DNA from: an uncultured Saprospiraceae bacterium
Lineage (GTDB): Bacteria; Bacteroidota; Bacteroidia; Chitinophagales; Saprospiraceae
Assembly: GCA_937941765.1 (NCBI GenBank)
Contig: CALDGQ010000078.1
Location: 1 to 64,000 of the forward strand
Direction of reading: 5' to 3'
Length of the DNA: 64,000 bases
Shown here: positions 8,011 through 16,408 of the stretch, in pieces
Layout: every line of letters begins with the position of its first letter
How positions within the stretch are numbered: position 1 is the first letter of the stretch
The notes under the pieces: generated by a model
What the model was told of the DNA's origin: nothing
Databases searched by the model: none
The model's input: the letters and a program-made list of their open reading frames with translations, nothing else
Made by a program: the position numbers and the translations under genes

Positions 8011-8116
8011 TTTATGATAATTTTTTCTCCCAATTCTTGGGATTGAATGTAAGATTTATGATATGATCGTTTTGACGTATGCAAACGCAATAACGATCAT
8101 ATCATACATCTTACAT
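8011..8116. repeat. Long palindrome, TTATGATATGATCGTT family, copy 1
   Basis: The arms at 8047-8071 and 8092-8116 pair at 24 of 25 positions around a 20-base loop that contains ACGTATGCA. A smaller hairpin, TCCCAA-TTC-TTGGGA at 8028-8042, precedes them. It lies in the gap between two convergent genes (ends 7999 and 8138), where it could end transcription from both sides. Related copies are at 14822, 34993 and 43343. Confidence 0.75.
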
Positions 8117-8137
8117 CATATATAAACTATAAAAAAA

Positions 8138-8740
8138 TCAAACATGCCCCCAATCATCAGCGTCACCAGAAGAAGGAGACAATCCAATATTCCCTTTTTC
8201 CAAATCAACTCCAAGTCCAACCACCATTCTGTTGACATAATTAAAATAACAAGTGACTTGATTGATCTCCAAAATTTCTCCATCATCCAACCCTACTTTT
8301 CGAAGAATGTCGATATCCGTTTTTGTAATGTTATGATGATCTTCGGTTAACTTTACAGCGTATCCTATTCCAGCTGCGTATTTTTCAACCAATACTTTTT
8401 CGAAATTTTTCAATTGCATTGCTTTCATTATTTCACCATATTTTTCATCATCCTTCAAGTTGTTTTTCAAACCGACTGCATGATGAGTGGCGCAATAATC
8501 GCAACTATTGAGCTGGCTGATATAAGTCCCTATTGTTTCCAAATACCATTTTGGCAAAGTGTTTCCGCTGTGATGCAAAACACTTTTGTACATCGCCATA
8601 TGTCCTTCCAAGGTGTGCGGTCGTAGACTGTGAATCGATAATACATGATCGATATGACCGTTGGGCCCTTTGATTCGGTCGTATATTTTTTTGAGTTTTC
8701 CAGTTGCGTTTTGGAAGGAGATGGTTTTGATGAACGGCAT
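8138..8740 (-). CDS. AhpD-like / carboxymuconolactone decarboxylase family protein
   Basis: This is an all-helical alkylhydroperoxidase-like protein. The redox motif CxxCxxxH is present as C80-DY-C83-ATH-H87, the arrangement of the AhpD catalytic cysteines. Members of the 'peroxidase-related' branch are cytoplasmic and about 190-200 residues long, as here. The electron donor and substrate cannot be told from the sequence. Residues after 180 (LSPSSGDADDWGHV) form a flexible tail. The gene is divergent from the membrane-protein gene at 8864. Confidence 0.85.
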   Translation of the reverse strand: MPFIKTISFQNATGKLKKIYDRIKGPNGHIDHVLSIHSLRPHTLEGHMAMYKSVLHHSGNTLPKWYLETIGTYISQLNSCDYCATHHAVGLKNNLKDDEKYGEIMKAMQLKNFEKVLVEKYAAGIGYAVKLTEDHHNITKTDIDILRKVGLDDGEILEINQVTCYFNYVNRMVVGLGVDLEKGNIGLSPSSGDADDWGHV

Positions 8741-8863
8741 GGATTTTTTGTTTTAGTGGAAGTTACTGAAAATAAATGTCTCACTCACAAATTGTTTTCG
8801 AGTGTAAAGTACGGAACGAAGATTTTAATAATTTTGTTTAAAATATAACACTAATAGTCAACC

Positions 8864-9478
8864 ATGATTTTAATTGAAAAAAACCAAATTAACCTATCTG
8901 CGATTGACAAAACATTCACCCATGATTTGAGTCGGATAAAAAGTGTAATGTTTAAACAAGCTTTCAGAAGTACTAGTGTCATGTATGTACTTATTGTGTT
9001 ATTTCTTATGATTATGCTCATGTTATCTGGGAATTCAATAACTACTATGTTCAAATTTTTTAAAGTTTGCTTACCAATTTTAGCAATCATAATGGGTATA
9101 TTTTTTCTGATTGGTTATAATGCTAGATCAGAATATTACGCTGAAAGATTTGGAATAGGTAAAGATTTTTTCATTAGATATCATGATCTTGATCAGTTAT
9201 CTTTTCTAGCAAAAGCGAGCTTAGCTCGTTATAACAATCACTATCCTGAGATTGTAAGATTTCATGAAATCGATCGCATTGTAATAGGCAAAAATGAAAT
9301 TGTAATTCATGGAACTCAACCTCCGTTTTATACAAAGTATAGAAACATAGAGTTGCTGCCTCCAAAAATTAGCAAATGGTTAGATGAAAATGGTAGAATA
9401 ATAGTGCCTTCAACAATTGTGAAGTATGATGAATTCAAGTTGTTTGTTTTGGATAGTTTTAAGGATAAGATTGTTTGA
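8864..9478 (+). CDS. Membrane protein with two TM helices and PH-like C-terminal part
   Basis: I do not recognise a named family. Residues 1-35 are a polar N-terminus (MILIEKNQINLSAIDKTF). Two membrane helices follow (about 38-56, VMYVLIVLFLMIMLMLSG, and 66-86). A ~110-residue cytoplasmic tail then contains strand-rich segments such as IDRIVIGKNEIVIHG. This layout matches membrane-anchored bacterial PH-like (YcxB-type) proteins, which is an inference from shape only. It lies immediately upstream of the Fic gene, separated by that gene's operator repeats. Confidence 0.6.
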   Translation: MILIEKNQINLSAIDKTFTHDLSRIKSVMFKQAFRSTSVMYVLIVLFLMIMLMLSGNSITTMFKFFKVCLPILAIIMGIFFLIGYNARSEYYAERFGIGKDFFIRYHDLDQLSFLAKASLARYNNHYPEIVRFHEIDRIVIGKNEIVIHGTQPPFYTKYRNIELLPPKISKWLDENGRIIVPSTIVKYDEFKLFVLDSFKDKIV

Positions 9479-9490
9479 AGTGTGATTTAT

Positions 9491-9560
9491 CGAATAAAAT
9501 ACGAATAAAAATTAGATATTTTATGTATAAATTATTATTTTCGAATAAAATACGGATAAA
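9491..9560. promoter_or_regulatory. Direct-repeat operator in front of fic
   Basis: CGAATAAAATACGAATAAA (9491-9509) is repeated as CGAATAAAATACGGATAAA (9542-9560), so there are four CGRATAAA half-sites: two pairs at 11-bp spacing, the pairs 51 bp apart. The second pair ends 16 bp before the fic ATG. The Fic protein has a C-terminal winged helix, so autoregulation is plausible. Confidence 0.55.
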
Positions 9561-9576
9561 TATCAAATAATCTAGA

Positions 9577-10653
9577 ATGGAATCAAAATTAGCATTCGAT
9601 TTTAAAACCAATCAGCAAATTATCAAGAAAATAGCCTTTATAGATTTATTTAAAGGCAAGTGGTCAAGTCTAGAAGTGAGTGAATCTATCTATCTAAAAG
9701 AATTAAAACAGATTGCAACCATCGAAAGTATTGGATCCTCTACGAGGATTGAAGGTTCTACTTTGACAGATGAAGAAGTCAAGCATCTTATTGATAAGGT
9801 AAAAATCACGTCTTTCAAAACAAGAGATGAACAAGAAGTTTTTGGATATTATGAAGTGTTAAATTTGATTTTAGATACATTCGATGAGATTGAGATTAAA
9901 GAGAACTACATTCACCATTTGCATAAATCTTTGTTGCAAGTTAGTACGAAAGATAAAAACCATAGAGGCCATTATAAACAAATATCCAACAAGGTAGTGG
10001 CAAAATATCCTGATGGTGGCCAAAAAATAATTTTCAATACAACTGAACCGTTTTTGGTAAAAAGCGAAATGGAAAACTTAGTTTCTTGGACTAACAAAAA
10101 TTTTCAAGATGAGGAACTGCATCCAATGATGGTCATTGCAACATTCGTTTATGAGTTTTTATCCATTCATCCTTATCAAGATGGCAATGGTCGATTGTCT
10201 AGATTATTAACAACACTTTTGCTTTTAAAGCAGGATTATGATTTCATGCAGTATTCTTCAATGGAAATAGAAATTGAGAAGAAAAAAAAGGAATATTATA
10301 AAGCGTTAATGAGCGCTCAAAAAAATAGAGGTACTAAAAAAGAAATCATAAATGAATGGGTTTTGTTCTTCTTAGACACGTTGATTTCAACTATCAATAA
10401 ACTGGAAAATCGATATAGCAAGATTAAAAATAAAGGTAGCTATTTAAATGATCGACAAAAAACTTTGGTACAATTTATCGAGAATAATGAACCAGTAAAG
10501 ATTAGTGATATTGTTGGTGGTCTAACAATGTATACACCTTATACTTTGAAAAAGGATATGAAATATTTGACAACGGAGGGTGTTGTTAAGAAAATGGGGG
10601 TTGGGCGTGCTACTTTTTATGTTTTGGGTGATGTACAATCAGTATCAATGTAG
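9577..10653 (+). CDS. fic: Fic family protein with C-terminal winged helix
   Basis: Fic enzymes transfer AMP (or another nucleotide) to hydroxyl side chains of target proteins. The active-site loop HPYQDGNGRLSR starts at H198 and keeps every catalytic residue (HPFxDGNGRxxR). The self-inhibitory (S/T)xxxE(G/N) motif is present near the N-terminus as S55-TRI-E59-G60, so this is a class II Fic whose activity can be restrained in cis. After residue ~285 a winged-helix DNA-binding region follows (NDRQKTLVQFIENNEP...). The 358-residue length is usual for this architecture. Four CGRATAAA half-sites precede the gene. No antitoxin gene adjoins it. A 10655-10697 hairpin follows. Confidence 0.93.
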   Translation: MESKLAFDFKTNQQIIKKIAFIDLFKGKWSSLEVSESIYLKELKQIATIESIGSSTRIEGSTLTDEEVKHLIDKVKITSFKTRDEQEVFGYYEVLNLILDTFDEIEIKENYIHHLHKSLLQVSTKDKNHRGHYKQISNKVVAKYPDGGQKIIFNTTEPFLVKSEMENLVSWTNKNFQDEELHPMMVIATFVYEFLSIHPYQDGNGRLSRLLTTLLLLKQDYDFMQYSSMEIEIEKKKKEYYKALMSAQKNRGTKKEIINEWVLFFLDTLISTINKLENRYSKIKNKGSYLNDRQKTLVQFIENNEPVKISDIVGGLTMYTPYTLKKDMKYLTTEGVVKKMGVGRATFYVLGDVQSVSM

Positions 10654-10654
10654 T

Positions 10655-10697
10655 TTCGGTTTTACAAATCTATACCCAAAATTTTTATAAAACCGAA
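10655..10697 (+). terminator. Candidate terminator of fic
   Basis: TTCGGTTTTA (10655-10664) pairs perfectly with TAAAACCGAA (10688-10697) across a 23-base loop. The following TCTTCTTCT tract is only moderately T-rich, so termination is probable rather than certain. Confidence 0.45.
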
Positions 10698-10798
10698 TCT
10701 TCTTCTGAATTGCGTTATCAATTGTTAGGTATACAGCTTGGAGTGCAGTATAAGATTAGGAACTAAGGTCGTATTTCATCAACCCCAAAAAATAAAAA

Positions 10799-11647
10799 TT
10801 GAAAAAATTATCCTTCTTGCTACTACTGAGTTTTTTTACGTCATGCACTTTTAGTGGATGCAAAAAAGACAAGGATAGCTATTGCTCTGTGGCACTCATC
10901 TCTACTGGTATATCCGAATTGGATAGAAGATTTGAAGTTGATCAAGCGGAAGGTGGTTTTATTACTGGATTTCGACGAGAACTTACTTTCACTAATCTCT
11001 TTGACTTTATGAAGTCCAGAATTGTCGTTAAACATCTAACATACCGTTTACTTATACATGATTTGAGAGCAAGACAAGGAGATATTCCAGAATCTCCATT
11101 TAGAATAATGCAAGCAAGTGAAGTTTATCTTGAAAATTACAGTTTAGATTCATTAGTTGAATACATGGAGGCACGTCTTAGAAATTTCAAAGATTTTGAA
11201 ATAGAGGAACAAAAAGAAGTGGACATAGAAGAAATCGCCAGTTCATTTAATTATGATTATGAATCATTGCTGCAGAGTTTACAGTTGATAGAAACAAATT
11301 CGAAAATGGATGTTCTTAGAATTGAATTTACCTCCGAAGATCCTAGTCTTTCCTATTTTGCCTTATCGAATTATTGCAATGATTTTTTCGCTTACTATAG
11401 TTGTATACAAACTTATAAATATCAGGAGACTATAGAATTTTTTAGAGATTTAGTGGCAAAGAAGAAATCTGAATTAGAAAGAATGAAAAATGATTCTTCA
11501 CAAGATCAAAAATATGAAATATCACTTTTGGAAGAAGAATATTTAGGCGTTAAATCTATATTGCAAACTGAAATATTAAAACTAGAAAATACAACGATGC
11601 CTTTGAAGCTAATTCAAAAAGCTACCTTACCGAGTAATTACAAATAA
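10799..11647 (+). CDS. Lipoprotein resembling a Wzz/GumC chain-length-determinant periplasmic domain
   Basis: The likely start is a TTG, giving MKKLSFLLLLSFFTSC, a lipoprotein signal with the acylation site at C16 or C21 (TFSGC). The mature part is largely helical. A segment near residues 180-260 (YFALSNYCNDFFAYYS, then EFFRDLVAKKKSELE with a long charged helix) and the closing LIQKATLPSNYK resemble the 'N-x-x-A-x-x-Y ... P-x-x-P' pattern of Wzz/GumC polysaccharide co-polymerases. Unlike those, it has no transmembrane helices and would be tethered by lipid alone. No polysaccharide genes are adjacent. The function is inferred and unproved. Confidence 0.6.
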   Translation: MKKLSFLLLLSFFTSCTFSGCKKDKDSYCSVALISTGISELDRRFEVDQAEGGFITGFRRELTFTNLFDFMKSRIVVKHLTYRLLIHDLRARQGDIPESPFRIMQASEVYLENYSLDSLVEYMEARLRNFKDFEIEEQKEVDIEEIASSFNYDYESLLQSLQLIETNSKMDVLRIEFTSEDPSLSYFALSNYCNDFFAYYSCIQTYKYQETIEFFRDLVAKKKSELERMKNDSSQDQKYEISLLEEEYLGVKSILQTEILKLENTTMPLKLIQKATLPSNYK

Positions 11648-11754
11648 GAGTAAGTATTGTTATAATAAACTTTCACGCTTTATAAAAACTCCTTAGTGAA
11701 TCTAAGTGTCTCTTGGTGCCTGAGTGATATAAATACGTCTTTGCAACCAAAAAA

Positions 11755-11785
11755 AAAGCAGCACTACCGTTGTAGATGCTGCTTT
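11755..11785 (-). terminator. Terminator of the GH73 gene
   Basis: AAAGCAGCA (11755-11763) and TGCTGCTTT (11777-11785) form a perfect stem. On the minus strand a run of about nine T follows. It sits 28 bp past the stop of the glucosaminidase gene. Confidence 0.8.
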
Positions 11786-11812
11786 CTGGATTAAAAACTG
11801 TTCAACTAAAAA

Positions 11813-12637
11813 TTAATTTCTTCTTACCGCTTTAGATCTTGGAGTGGTACTCATCTGAATCACATTTCCAGGTTTTCTTTTAACGATAATTTTCTTTTCG
11901 TGTGTTGTATTTTTTTCGCCACTATGTCCAGTATAGGCTCCTTTGTAGGTCCCTAAATCATATGCAGGCGCAACGTGAGCTTGTTGTTGTACTTGTGTGG
12001 TCGGAGCTTCCACAATCAAATCATCATACATACCTGGTTGGTAGTCTTCTGGTAAATAAAAAACTTCCATTTCAGGCATTGGTTGTGCAATCGTAGCGAC
12101 AGGTTTATCAGGTCCATCATATTCATACAAACCATATTGATTGATCGTGTTGATAAGCTTTTGAGCATATTCAGGATCTGTAGCATAACCACATTCCTTT
12201 AACCCAATCGCCCAATTTACAAAGTCGTTGGCTCCCAAATCAAATAATTTTGAATAACGCTCACCTCTCATCAAAAAATTCGAGTGATCTTTATAGGATT
12301 CTTCGACGCTGTAATAGCCACGAAAACAAGATGCTAATAAATTTCCATTTTCGTCATAGTCATCATCTTCATGATAAGTATGAATGCCTTCCCAACCGGA
12401 ATTGCATTTAATACCAAAATGGTTTTTATGAGTTGCAGCGAGCTCACTCCCGCCCCAGCTTGATTCAATAATTCCTTGCGCAAGTGTGATACTCGCAGGG
12501 ATATTACTTCTTTTCATTTCTTCAATAGCAATTGGTGCATACTTCGAAATGTAGTCATCTGGACTCATTGCGCCTGTTGCAAACACAGGACTCAAAACAT
12601 ACAGAAACACGAGGGTTACGAACAGTAATTGTTTCAT
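11813..12637 (-). CDS. Secreted glucosaminidase (GH73)
   Basis: The protein is predicted to cleave peptidoglycan between N-acetylglucosamine and N-acetylmuramic acid. The ATG at 12637 gives a clear signal peptide (MKQLLFVTLVFLYVLSPVFA). The GH73 domain spans residues ~25-170 with the catalytic glutamate E58 in AQGIIESSWGGSELA, then NHFGIKC and the FRGYYSVEESYKDHSNFL signature. The C-terminal ~100 residues are low-complexity and basic (KKIIVKRKPGNVI) and lack a LysM or T9SS domain. The 274-residue length is normal for a single-domain enzyme. It has its own terminator. Confidence 0.9.
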   Translation of the reverse strand: MKQLLFVTLVFLYVLSPVFATGAMSPDDYISKYAPIAIEEMKRSNIPASITLAQGIIESSWGGSELAATHKNHFGIKCNSGWEGIHTYHEDDDYDENGNLLASCFRGYYSVEESYKDHSNFLMRGERYSKLFDLGANDFVNWAIGLKECGYATDPEYAQKLINTINQYGLYEYDGPDKPVATIAQPMPEMEVFYLPEDYQPGMYDDLIVEAPTTQVQQQAHVAPAYDLGTYKGAYTGHSGEKNTTHEKKIIVKRKPGNVIQMSTTPRSKAVRRN

Positions 12638-13102
12638 AATGGTAATTTTTAATGATGTAAGTAAATACACCAATACATTACCATCAATCAATTCAAACGG
12701 AGGGGTAAACGAGGGGAATCGTTAGTCCGATTGATGAAATTATTGGCACTGCACTCAAAACTTTTTCCGAGATACAGCGGGGGATAATAACAGGTTCAAT
12801 CTATATGAAAAAGAAGATATGTGTTCCGTTTTTAAGGGGACTTTGTGACGCCTAGAATAATATGGTGATTTTTCATCATATTAAAACATTGGTTTTGAAT
12901 TAGTTATTTGACTAATATGTTTACCCATTGTCTTACAAGCAAAAACATCCCCAATTTATTTCATAGGTAAATTTGTCGTTGACTATTAATCGCTCACAGA
13001 CAGAAAAGCACTTATATTTCATTGTGACAATACATCGAAAGAAAGTGGCAGAAAGTTTGTAGTATTATATAGTTACATTATATAATATAATACTTCTTGA
13101 CA
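12638..13102. other. Divergent intergenic region with a candidate promoter
   Basis: This gap separates the divergent GH73 and TPR genes and contains no gene I can support. Near its right end TTTG (13056-13059) is followed after 20 bases by TATAATAT (13080-13087), a possible -33/-7 pair for the TPR gene. The sequence between is partly palindromic (GTATTATATA ... TATAATATAATAC). Confidence 0.35.
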
Positions 13103-14815
13103 ATGAAACAGTCCCCCATTTTTATATTCCTTTTCGCTTTAATTTTTTCTTTTCAATTAAATGCGCAATCTGCTTTGGATTATTATCAATCCGCAGCAAA
13201 GAAGTTTGATGCTTACAATTTTGCTGGAGCTATCACTGAATATTCTTCCGCCATTCAATTGGATCCAACCTATACCAATGCTTATTTCAATAGAGGTTTG
13301 GCGCATTTGGAAATGGAAAATTTCTCTGCAGCATTATTGGATATCAATCAAGTCATCAATTTGACTCCAAATGATATAGAGGTATATGCTCAACGTGCCA
13401 ACATCAAATTGATGATGAACGATTTGAATGGGGCAATTGCAGATTACTCAATTGTTTTAAACGAAAAAAGAGATGCGGCTATTTTCTCGGATAGAGGTGC
13501 TGCGTATTTGGGGTTAAATAAAAATGAGGAGGCCATTCAAGATTTTAGAGAATCAATCGCAATGGATCCCAACACTGCAATCACATGGAGCCAAATGGCG
13601 GATGTGTATTTTAATAAAAAGGAATATCAAACCGCTATTCAACATTATTCCGCAGCATTGAATATTGATCCAAATTTGGTTGTTGCTCTAAACAATCGAG
13701 GGAATGCTTTCAAAGCTTCAAAGATGTATGATAGTGCGATTTCTGATTATAGTACGGCCATTGAAATTACCGCAATCAGTGATTTGTATGCCAATCGTTC
13801 CATCGCTTATTCTTCCAAACATTTGTATAGTCTAGCAATAGAAGATAGTCAGTATGCTTTGAGATTGGATAAAAATAATCCCATTGCGTATTACTCTTTA
13901 GGTGCTGCTCAATTGGAAGCCAATGATTTGGATAAGGCATTGGAAAGTTTTAATCGTACGCTTGAGTTGGATAACAATTATGTGGAAGCTTTGTCAAAAA
14001 GAGCTGAATTGAAATATCTAAAAAATGATTTTCAAGGTGCGATTCAAGATCAGGAAAAATATATCGGATCTAATAATACCGACCTTGCCGCAATCGATAA
14101 TTTGGAAAAATATAAATTTGCTTTAAGTGGTTCGCAGACTCAAAATCAAAGTTTAGCATTGCATGCTATTACTCAAACACCGACTAGTTATAACACTACA
14201 GTTACTAATACTGCCAGCAACGAAATATTAGCAAGTCGCGGAGTTGATAAAAATGTAGGGTTGAATGCAGAGCAATTATATTACAACGGAACATCAGCTT
14301 ATGATAAGAAAGATTATTGGTCTGCGATTGATGCTTTCAATGTTGTGTTAGATAGAAATCCTAAAAATTATAGAGCCAGAAATTTACGTGGACTTTGTTA
14401 TTTGATTTTGAAAAAATACAATTTAGCTTCAAAAGATTTTGATGATGTAGCTGCTACCAAACCAGACTTCGCTGAAGCATTTCACAATCGTGCAAATTTG
14501 AACATAAAAAACCACAATGTAGATCAAGCAATCCGTGATTATACCAAAGCGATTGAATTGAATGCTACTGCACCCAACTATTTTGAAAACAGAGGAAGAG
14601 CTTATTTGAGAACACAACAATATTCAAAAGCAAAAGAAGATTTTGATCAAGCCATTATTCTAAATCCTAAAAATGCTGATTATGATTTTCTAGCTGGTTA
14701 TGCTTGTCTTCAAAATCATCAATTTCAATTAGCCAAAAATTATTTTTCAATTATGGTGAAGAAAGATTCGGCGAAGGCGGTGGAGTATCAAGAATATATT
14801 GATAAGGCTAAGTAA
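13103..14815 (+). CDS. Secreted TPR-repeat protein
   Basis: A signal peptide (MKQSPIFIFLFALIFSFQLNAQ) leads into two blocks of tetratricopeptide repeats. The first runs from residue ~23 to ~310 (about eight repeats, e.g. AYFNRGLAHLEMENFSAALL). The second runs from ~385 to the C-terminus (about five repeats). A ~70-residue low-complexity Ser/Thr/Asn linker joins them. TPR arrays form superhelical protein-binding scaffolds; this one would act in the periplasm or at the outer membrane. There is no enzymatic domain. The ATG at 13103 is preferred over an in-frame TTG two codons earlier. A palindromic repeat that carries an inserted element follows. Confidence 0.85.
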   Translation: MKQSPIFIFLFALIFSFQLNAQSALDYYQSAAKKFDAYNFAGAITEYSSAIQLDPTYTNAYFNRGLAHLEMENFSAALLDINQVINLTPNDIEVYAQRANIKLMMNDLNGAIADYSIVLNEKRDAAIFSDRGAAYLGLNKNEEAIQDFRESIAMDPNTAITWSQMADVYFNKKEYQTAIQHYSAALNIDPNLVVALNNRGNAFKASKMYDSAISDYSTAIEITAISDLYANRSIAYSSKHLYSLAIEDSQYALRLDKNNPIAYYSLGAAQLEANDLDKALESFNRTLELDNNYVEALSKRAELKYLKNDFQGAIQDQEKYIGSNNTDLAAIDNLEKYKFALSGSQTQNQSLALHAITQTPTSYNTTVTNTASNEILASRGVDKNVGLNAEQLYYNGTSAYDKKDYWSAIDAFNVVLDRNPKNYRARNLRGLCYLILKKYNLASKDFDDVAATKPDFAEAFHNRANLNIKNHNVDQAIRDYTKAIELNATAPNYFENRGRAYLRTQQYSKAKEDFDQAIILNPKNADYDFLAGYACLQNHQFQLAKNYFSIMVKKDSAKAVEYQEYIDKAK

Positions 14816-14821
14816 TTTTCA

Positions 14822-15071
14822 ATTTATGATAATTTTCTCATTTCGGAAAAGCCGATATTTGAATGTATGATGTATGATATGATTGTTATTGCGTCAGACT
14901 GTGCGAAAATACTCGTACGAGATGAGAGGTTAGAAACCTTCATCTCGTAACACACACGGTATTCGAGCAAAAGGTTTCTAACCTCTTTGCTTTGGGAATT
15001 TTCGCACAGTCTGGCGTATGCACACCAATCAACGATCATATCATAAATCATATATCTTAAAATCATACATC
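14822..15071. repeat. Long palindrome, TTATGATATGATCGTT family, copy 2 (interrupted)
   Basis: The left part includes a small hairpin TCGG-aaaag-CCGA (14843-14855) and the arm ending GTATGATATGATTGTT at 14887. The right arm AACGATCATATCATAAATC starts at 15031. The loop, which is about 20 bases in copy 1, is here split by the 119-bp element at 14895-15013. Removing that element and one GCGT restores a loop ATTGCGTATGCACACC that resembles copy 1's GACGTATGCAAACGC. Confidence 0.72.
14895..15013. mobile_element. MITE-like element with CAGACTGTGCG terminal inverted repeat, copy 2
   Basis: The ends CAGACTGTGCGAAAA and TTTTCGCACAGTCTG are near-perfect 15-bp inverted repeats (one AT-rich position differs). 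Both sides carry GCGT (14891-14894 and 15014-15017), consistent with a 4-bp target-site duplication. The interior is nearly identical to copy 1 at 1662-1776 and contains no gene. The clean duplication and the interrupted host palindrome suggest a fairly recent insertion. Confidence 0.8.
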
Positions 15072-15407
15072 GCCTCATATATCACCTCATCATAACACAT
15101 CTTCTAACACATCTGCGGTAATTTCACATTTATTGATAATTCTCTGAACTTTTTCAAAAATTGCCTCGTTTTCTCGTATATAACAGCAATTTTGTCGTCC
15201 AAAAACATGTTGAAAATTGAATGATTAAACTGCTGATTATCAACAGATTAAATTTAATCCCTTCCTTGTTTTAAGATTACCTTAATTGTGTAGTTATATA
15301 AGAATGCAATTATTAATTACTAATTTTGCTTTCAATTAGAAAGATAATTCTTAGAACCCTAACTAACAACAAAACATATTATTGTCAACCCTGTAAACAC
15401 TCTGCTT
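15072..15407. other. Intergenic region upstream of the DksA-like gene
   Basis: Past the palindrome this 336-bp gap is AT-rich. I see no gene, RNA or clear promoter box in it. It presumably carries the promoter of the DksA-like gene. Confidence 0.4.
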
Positions 15408-15779
15408 ATGGCACGTAAGAAAACTATCAAGACTCGATACACCGAATCTGAACTACAAGAATTCGAAAAAATTATCAATGCTAAATTGGCTGACTCAAAA
15501 GAGCAACTGGATTTCTATTTGAAACAAATGAGCGATCGAGCTGACAATCCAGATAATAAAGTGCGTGGATTAGATGACGGAATCGGAACTGCAGAAGCAG
15601 AAAGAATCAGTACTCATGCCAATCGCTTAAAAAAGCATATTCAACATCTTGAGAATGCAAAGATGAGAATCAAGAATAAAGTTTACGGCGTCTGTCGAGA
15701 AACTGGAAAGTTAATTTCAAAAGAGCGACTAAAGGCTGTTCCTCATGCAACATTAAGTATTGAGGCAAAGTTAGGATAA
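15408..15779 (+). CDS. TraR/DksA-family protein with a lost zinc finger
   Basis: This is a cytoplasmic protein of 123 residues. An N-terminal coiled coil (residues ~10-85, SELQEFEKIINAKLADSKEQ) is followed by the DksA globular end, GVCRETGKLISKERL and AVPHATLSIEAK. The canonical four-cysteine finger CxxCx17CxxC keeps only one cysteine (GVC-RET-G), so zinc cannot be held in the usual way. This degenerate form is frequent in Bacteroidota and probably still folds. DksA relatives insert into the secondary channel of RNA polymerase and modulate transcription. A strong hairpin follows. Confidence 0.88.
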   Translation: MARKKTIKTRYTESELQEFEKIINAKLADSKEQLDFYLKQMSDRADNPDNKVRGLDDGIGTAEAERISTHANRLKKHIQHLENAKMRIKNKVYGVCRETGKLISKERLKAVPHATLSIEAKLG

Positions 15780-15840
15780 TATCTAGCTTGTTACTTTTGG
15801 CGTCTCGCCAAACAAGTTTATTTATATAACAACCAAATTT

Positions 15841-15878
15841 AAAAAGTGATTGTACTAATAAAGTGCAATCACTTTTTT
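15841..15878 (+). terminator. Intrinsic terminator of the DksA-like gene
   Basis: AAAAAGTGATTG (15841-15852) pairs perfectly with CAATCACTTTTT (15866-15877) and is followed by further T. It ends 27 bp before the ogt ATG, so ogt must have its own start of transcription inside or right after the hairpin, or depend on readthrough. Confidence 0.85.
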
Positions 15879-15904
15879 ATTTTACAGGAGTTAATGATTA
15901 TACT

Positions 15905-16393
15905 ATGTTAGAAACAACTTATTACGATTGTCCATTTGGTTTACTGGAGATAAAAGGAAGTGGACTCGGTTTGCATTCCGTAAAGAAAGTAGAAAAGGCC
16001 ATGTATGATTATTATGATATTCCCAAACCTCTAAAACCTGTTGTAAAACAACTCGACGAATACTTCAATAGAAAAAGAAAAGATTTCAAACTAAAACTAG
16101 ATTGGGGAGGTAACTCTGATTTTTATAAATCAGTCTGGAATGAATTGGTTCAAATTCCATATGGTCATACCACTTCTTATCTAAAGATTGCTGAAAAAAT
16201 CGGTAACCCCAAAGCAGTACGAGCAGTAGGAATGGCAAACCGTAACAATCCAATTGCAATCATTGTTCCTTGTCACCGTGTCATTGCAAGTGACGGAAAA
16301 TTACAAGGTTACTTTTACGGACTAGATATCAAAAGACAACTTCTTGAATTGGAAAATCCAGATAGCTTTGCACAACAAGGCTCCCTGTTCTAA
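15905..16393 (+). CDS. ogt: Methylated-DNA--protein-cysteine methyltransferase
   Basis: This repair protein removes alkyl groups from O6-alkylguanine by transferring them irreversibly to its own cysteine. The active-site signature IVPCHRVI contains C123. The helix-turn-helix arginine-finger region (AVRAVGMANRNNP) and the substrate-pocket NPIAI precede it. The 162-residue length fits an Ogt-type protein without an Ada domain. The start at 15905 (MLETTYYDCPFG) matches the family N-terminus; an upstream in-frame start would fall inside the terminator hairpin. It is followed by a palindrome cluster, then kynU. Confidence 0.95.
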   Translation: MLETTYYDCPFGLLEIKGSGLGLHSVKKVEKAMYDYYDIPKPLKPVVKQLDEYFNRKRKDFKLKLDWGGNSDFYKSVWNELVQIPYGHTTSYLKIAEKIGNPKAVRAVGMANRNNPIAIIVPCHRVIASDGKLQGYFYGLDIKRQLLELENPDSFAQQGSLF

Positions 16394-16408
16394 TTTAGCC
16401 GAATAAAA

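Noticed and set aside
9577..10653. Fic as the toxin of a toxin-antitoxin pair
   Set aside because: The inhibitory motif is within the protein and no small antitoxin gene precedes or follows it.
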